Shown: piece by piece, positions 60,265-64,000 of the stretch
Layout: the number at the start of each line of letters is the position of its first letter
How positions within the stretch are numbered: position 1 is the first letter of the stretch
Origin: Paracidovorax wautersii
Lineage (GTDB): Bacteria; Pseudomonadota; Gammaproteobacteria; Burkholderiales; Burkholderiaceae_C
Direction: 5' to 3'
Assembly: GCF_900113035.1 (NCBI RefSeq)
Contig: NZ_FONX01000014.1
Location: 40,995-104,994 of the forward strand
Length of the DNA stretch: 64,000 bases
Notes under the pieces: model-generated
What the model saw: only the letters and a program-made list of their open reading frames with translations
What the model was told of the DNA's origin: nothing
The model's database searches: none
Program-made: the position numbers and the translations under genes

Positions 60265-61590
60265 TTAGAAGTCCGCGACCTTGCCCCAGGCGGATTCCTT
60301 GAAACGCTCGGGCTGGTAGGGCCGGGGATCGAAGAGCGGCGCATCTCCCGTGACCAGATCGGCGATGAGGTGCCCGGCACCCGGGCCGATGCCGAAGCCG
60401 TGGCCCGAGAAGCCTGCCGCCAGGATGAACCCCGGAATGCCTTCGACTTCGCCGATCCCCGGCACGCCATCGGGCGTGCTGTCCACATAGCCGGCCCAGG
60501 CGTTGGCGATGCTGGCGTTGCGCAAGGGCGGCAGCAGATCCACGGCGCGGCGGTGGGTTTCCTTGACGGCGGCCGGGTCCGGCTTCGGGTCGAGGATGCG
60601 CACCCGCTCCATGGGGGTCACTTCGTCCAGACGCCAGCGGCGCAGGGTTTCGTGCCCGGAACGCATGCCTTCCAGCCCGCCGGGAAAGACGTTGCGCCAG
60701 CGCTTGGCGAACATGGGGATGAACTGGGGAGAAAAGCGCAGCAGCTGCGGCGTCGGATCCACGCGGCCACGGCCGCTGATGGCCAAGGTGTAGCTGCCGT
60801 CGCTGCGACGCGTGACGGACACGCCCGCCGTATGCAGCGTGTCGGGCAGGCGCTCATCGATGGCCGACACCCGCACGATGGACTGGCGCACGGTGGCCAG
60901 CGGAAAACGCACGCCCAGCTGGCGACAGAAGGACGACGCCCAGGCGCCGCCCGCGAGCACGGCCGTGCGCGTCTTGATGACGCCCGCTTCGGTCACGACG
61001 CCGCTGACGCGGCCGCCCTCCAGGTCCAGGCCACGCACGGCGCAGTTCTGGTGCACGGTGCCGCCCAGGCGCATGAAGGCTTCCGCCGCAGCGGGCGCGG
61101 CCTTGCCTGGGTCCGCCGTGCCGTCGGTGGGCGAAAGCACCCCGCCCTTCCAGGAGCGGCCGGTCGCCAGGCCACGCTGCGTGGCCTGCTCGGCGCTCAG
61201 CATGTGCGTGACCACTCCGGCCGTCTTGGCGAACTTGCCCCAGTTGGCCCAGCGCTCGAGTTCGGCTTCGTCGTTGCTGAGATAGAACAGCCCGCAGCGG
61301 TTGAAGCCGGTGTCCTGGCCGGAGTCCTCTGCGAACTTCTCCCACAGCTCCAGGCTCTTGGTGGCCATGGGCAGCTCGCGGGCATCGCGGTTCTGCTGGC
61401 GGCACCAGCCCCAGTTGCGGCTGGACTGCTCGGCGCCGATCAGGCCTTTCTCGACCAGCGCGACCGACAGCCCGCGCTTGGCGAGGTAATAGGCGGTGAA
61501 CACGCCGATGATCCCGCCGCCGATGACGACGACATCGGCGCTGGCGGGCAAGGGGGAAGACGTCTGCAGGACACGCAACGGTTGACGCAT
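60265..61590 (-). CDS. FAD-dependent oxidoreductase (DAO family)
   Basis: A 441-residue flavoenzyme of the glycine/D-amino-acid oxidase type. The N-terminal Rossmann motif is VVVIGGGIIGVFTAYYLAKR with an acidic end in VALVEKG. The C-terminal part contains WAGYVDSTPDGVPGIGEVEG and GFSGHGFGIGPGAGHLIADL, which close the FAD site. It oxidises an amine or amino-acid-like substrate; which one is unknown. It lies 123 bp downstream of an aldehyde dehydrogenase on the same strand, so the two may handle successive steps of amine catabolism. Confidence 0.88.
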   Translation of the reverse strand: MRQPLRVLQTSSPLPASADVVVIGGGIIGVFTAYYLAKRGLSVALVEKGLIGAEQSSRNWGWCRQQNRDARELPMATKSLELWEKFAEDSGQDTGFNRCGLFYLSNDEAELERWANWGKFAKTAGVVTHMLSAEQATQRGLATGRSWKGGVLSPTDGTADPGKAAPAAAEAFMRLGGTVHQNCAVRGLDLEGGRVSGVVTEAGVIKTRTAVLAGGAWASSFCRQLGVRFPLATVRQSIVRVSAIDERLPDTLHTAGVSVTRRSDGSYTLAISGRGRVDPTPQLLRFSPQFIPMFAKRWRNVFPGGLEGMRSGHETLRRWRLDEVTPMERVRILDPKPDPAAVKETHRRAVDLLPPLRNASIANAWAGYVDSTPDGVPGIGEVEGIPGFILAAGFSGHGFGIGPGAGHLIADLVTGDAPLFDPRPYQPERFKESAWGKVADF

Positions 61591-61713
61591 GGAGGGTATC
61601 TCTCGCTTCTCTTTATTGAGGGTGGAACGCAGTGCCGCCGAGGACGCGCGAAGCGGCGCCCACAGCCAAGGGCTGCGGTGACTGACTGTGCTGGCTATCG
61701 CGCGCCGGATGGC

Positions 61714-63189
61714 TCATACGGCCTCCGCAGCGCCATAGCCCAGGATGGCCTTGGTCTCCAGGTATTCCTGAAGCCCCTCGACGCCGTATTCACGGCCGTT
61801 GCCCGACTGCTTGTAGCCGCCAAAGGGCGCGATCGGGCTCCAGGCCGGGTTGTTGATGTGGACCTGCCCCGACCGGATGCGCCGCGCCACGGCGCGCGCT
61901 GCCGCGAGGTCCTGCCCCTGCACGTGCGCGCCCAGGCCGTAGATGGTGTCGTTTGCGATCGCCACAGCCTCTTCCACGGTGTCGTAGGGCACGATCACGA
62001 GCACGGGGCCGAAGATCTCTTCCTGCGCGATCCGCATGCGCGAATGCACGTCCGAAAAAATCGTGGGCCGCGCATAGAAGCCGCTCTCCAGCCCCTGCGG
62101 CCGGCCCAGGCCGCCGCAGACCAGCCGGGCGCCTTCCTGCAGGCCGATCTCGATCATTTCCTGCACCTTGCGGAACTGCGCCCGGTTGGCCAGCGGGCCG
62201 TGCGTGGTCTGCTCGGAGCGCGGATCGCCCACGACGATGGCGGACACCGCCTCGGCCGCGATCCGCTCCACCTCCGCCAGGCGTGCGCGCGGAACGATCA
62301 TGCGCGTGGGCGCGCTGCACGACTGCCCCACGTTGCGCATGCCCGAGGCCACGCCGGCAGGCACCGCACGGGCCAGATCGGCGTCGGGCAGGATGACGTT
62401 GGGCGACTTGCCGCCCAGCTCCTGCGCCACACGCTTCACCGTGGGCGCCGCGGCCTGGGCCACCAGCACGCCGGCGCGGGTGGAGCCAGTGATCGACACC
62501 ATGTCCACTTCGGGATGCGAAGCCAGCGCAGCGCCGACTTCCGGGCCCTCGCCGCTCACGAGATTGAATACGCCCGCGGGAATGCCGGCGTCGTGCACCG
62601 CCTCGGCGAACAGCAGGGCGCTGAAAGGCGACAGCTCGCTGGGCTTGAGCACCACGGTGCAGCCCGCGGCCAGCGCCGGGCCGACCTTGGCGGTGATCTG
62701 ATAGAGCGGCCAGTTCCACGGCGTGATCAGGCCGCAGACGCCGATGGCCTCGCGCACGATGGCCGTGCCGTCGCGCTGCGTGACGAAGGCGTAGCTGCCG
62801 GCCAGGTCGCGGGCCACGCGGATGTGCTCCGCCGCGACGGGCACCTGTGCATTGCGGGCCGCGGTGATCGACGAGCCCATTTCCAGCGAGATCATCTGGG
62901 CGAAGACCTCGGCACGCTCCAGGATCAGGCCATGCAGGCGATCGAGCAAGGCGCCGCGAGCCTGCGGCTCCAGGGCGGACCAGTCCGCGAAGGCGCGCCG
63001 GGCGGCGCCCACGGCCTGCGCCACGTCCTGCGAATCGCCCATGGCGATCTCGGCCACCACCTGCTCCGTGGAGGGGTCGGTCACCGGCGCCCGGCCCCGC
63101 CCGGACGGCAGCGTCCATTGGCCGTCGATATAGAAGCGGTCCAGGCGACCCGCTTCGGTCAGGCGCTTGAGGATGTCAGAAGAGTTCAT
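61714..63189 (-). CDS. NAD(P)-dependent aldehyde dehydrogenase
   Basis: A 491-residue ALDH-superfamily enzyme. Recognisable are ITPWNWPLYQITAKVGPALA, the cofactor loop SITGSTRAG, the general base in AQELGGKSPNV, the catalytic Cys in NVGQSCSAPTRM and the C-terminal EIFGPVLVIVPYD. The start at 63189 (MNSSDILKRLTEAGRLDRFY) gives normal length; an upstream in-frame extension is low quality. It oxidises an aldehyde to the acid, perhaps the product of the neighbouring oxidase. The 247 bp upstream holds no evident gene. Confidence 0.92.
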   Translation of the reverse strand: MNSSDILKRLTEAGRLDRFYIDGQWTLPSGRGRAPVTDPSTEQVVAEIAMGDSQDVAQAVGAARRAFADWSALEPQARGALLDRLHGLILERAEVFAQMISLEMGSSITAARNAQVPVAAEHIRVARDLAGSYAFVTQRDGTAIVREAIGVCGLITPWNWPLYQITAKVGPALAAGCTVVLKPSELSPFSALLFAEAVHDAGIPAGVFNLVSGEGPEVGAALASHPEVDMVSITGSTRAGVLVAQAAAPTVKRVAQELGGKSPNVILPDADLARAVPAGVASGMRNVGQSCSAPTRMIVPRARLAEVERIAAEAVSAIVVGDPRSEQTTHGPLANRAQFRKVQEMIEIGLQEGARLVCGGLGRPQGLESGFYARPTIFSDVHSRMRIAQEEIFGPVLVIVPYDTVEEAVAIANDTIYGLGAHVQGQDLAAARAVARRIRSGQVHINNPAWSPIAPFGGYKQSGNGREYGVEGLQEYLETKAILGYGAAEAV

Positions 63190-63436
63190 GGCAACGGTCG
63201 GTCTGGTGGAGCGAGGCAGGGACCGCCGCAGAAAGCACATGGCCTGCTGGCCAGCGGCGCGCCTCGCCAATCGATGGACGATTGCACCATGCAGCGCACT
63301 GCAAGCCGTTCGGAAAAATGAACCGCGCTGGAGCGAAGCTGCGGTTTTCAGGGGCGATGACGGCATGGCATGCGGTCTGCCACATCAAGGGGCGCGCATG
63401 CACCCCGATGTGGCACGCCCTGCCCGCCTCGGGGAG

Positions 63437-63934
63437 TCACTGCGGTGCGGCTGCAGGCGCCTGCCAGACCTTCACCCAGTTCACGTCCATGTGATAGCGG
63501 CCCTCGCTCTGGCTGCCGTAGCCGCTGGACGCGATCGGGCCGGCCCAGCCACGGTCCTTGATCTCGCAAGTCAGGCGAATGTCCTGGCCGGTGGCCGATA
63601 CGGCGGCGCTGCTCTGCCAACGCGGCTGATCGTCCACATAGAAGACATAGCCCGCCGCCGTCCAGAGCAGTCCATACACATGCCAGCTGCCGTCCAGCGA
63701 CGCCGGGGCCGCCCATTGCGAGCCGATGTGCTTGTGGTCGTTGCCGTAGCCATCCCAGTGCAGATTGAAGGACGCCAGATGGCTGACATCACGGCCTTGC
63801 TGGTCGGCCGCCCGGTGTTCGACGATGTCGGTTTCCACGCCGGCCGCCGCCGGATCGCCCAGCGGTTTGCCCACCGTGGGCGACTGCAGCCAGAAGGCGC
63901 AATGGCCGCCCGGTGCATCCTTAGAACGTGTTTA
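63437..63934 (-). pseudogene. Glycoside hydrolase family 16 protein, C-terminal fragment
   Basis: About 165 codons of a beta-glucanase-like protein. FWLQSPTVG is followed by the catalytic VETDIVEH segment (ExDxxE), then LASFNLHWDGYGNDHKHIGS, WHVYGLLWTAAGYVFYVDDQ and a C-terminal YHMDVNWVKVWQ. Upstream of about 63924 the frame runs into TAA (63934-63932) inside a dispersed repeat. The N-terminal 80-100 residues expected for the family are absent. The longest ORF with a start codon begins at a GTG (63874), just before the active site. It is probably a broken gene. Confidence 0.6.
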
Positions 63935-63954
63935 CGATCTCGCAGGGGATCGCG
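63923..63954. repeat. Copy 2 of the dispersed ~32-bp repeat
   Basis: AGAACGTGTTTACGATCTC followed by GCAGGGGATCGCG, matching 994-1024. It lies exactly where the GH16 reading frame breaks. It may be the end of an insertion element continuing past the window. The rest (63955-64000) shows no recognisable gene. Confidence 0.5.
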
Positions 63955-64000
63955 TTGGAGCGCAATCGGGATGAGTGGATGCTTCGGATGCGCCGCATGG

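Noticed and set aside
60370..63321. A 983-codon plus-strand ORF opposite the oxidoreductase and aldehyde dehydrogenase genes
   Set aside because: It is the complement of two clear enzyme genes in high-GC DNA. The translation is His/Arg/Gly-rich without any family motif.

Overview
The window is high-GC DNA from a betaproteobacterium, most likely a member of the Comamonadaceae such as Acidovorax. This follows from the conserved order rdgB-rph / PP2C phosphatase-Ser/Thr kinase / yicC-gmk-rpoZ-spoT / greB and from the protein sequences. No database was searched, so the genus is an inference.

Layout. (1) Positions 1-8366 are host chromosome. It holds RNA maturation (rph), an rdgB start, a eukaryote-like kinase/phosphatase pair, the yicC-gmk-rpoZ-spoT stringent-response cluster, greB and a small proline-rich ORF. 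(2) Positions 8367-59991 are a complete-looking temperate prophage of about 51.6 kb integrated in the 3' end of a tRNA-Arg(ACG) gene. It is bounded by a perfect 58-bp direct repeat. (3) Positions 59992-64000 are host again: the 5' part of the tRNA and its promoter, a FAD oxidoreductase, an aldehyde dehydrogenase and a truncated family-16 glycoside hydrolase.

Prophage organisation. The left end carries a SOS-controlled umuDC pair, small unknown genes and an adenine methyltransferase. From there to about 47.98 kb almost everything is on the minus strand. Read in transcription order it runs: Cro-like regulator, primase, SF3-type helicase, terminase small subunit, cytosine methyltransferase, terminase large subunit, a helix-turn-helix protein, then a lambda-like head module. 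The head module holds a gpW-like joiner, portal, S49 protease with a nested scaffold start, gpD-like decoration protein, gpE-like capsid, an AAAEK-repeat protein and connectors. Then come tail tube, tape measure, a large tail-tip cluster, a tail fibre with an AT-rich tip, and a lysis cassette. The lysis cassette has a GH24 endolysin with a C-terminal membrane helix, an i-spanin, a DUF6527-like gene and an o-spanin-like lipoprotein. The particle should be a siphovirus.

From 48.06 kb to 59.9 kb the genes are on the plus strand. They are a CI-like repressor, an exported DUF4124-like protein, about ten small overlapping early genes, a large ParB-like protein without ParA, a multidomain DUF4406-like protein, ASCH and DUF5131 proteins, an excisionase-like gene and a tyrosine integrase next to attR.

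Regulation visible in the sequence. Paired 5-4-5 inverted repeats 22-23 bp apart lie in the cro/cI intergenic region and again upstream of the plus-strand early operon. A LexA box covers the predicted start of umuD. Tandem candidate integrase arm sites sit inside both prophage ends. Two plus-strand genes (29715 and 40795) lie inside the minus-strand structural region and look like morons. Every expected module is present, so the prophage is probably functional.
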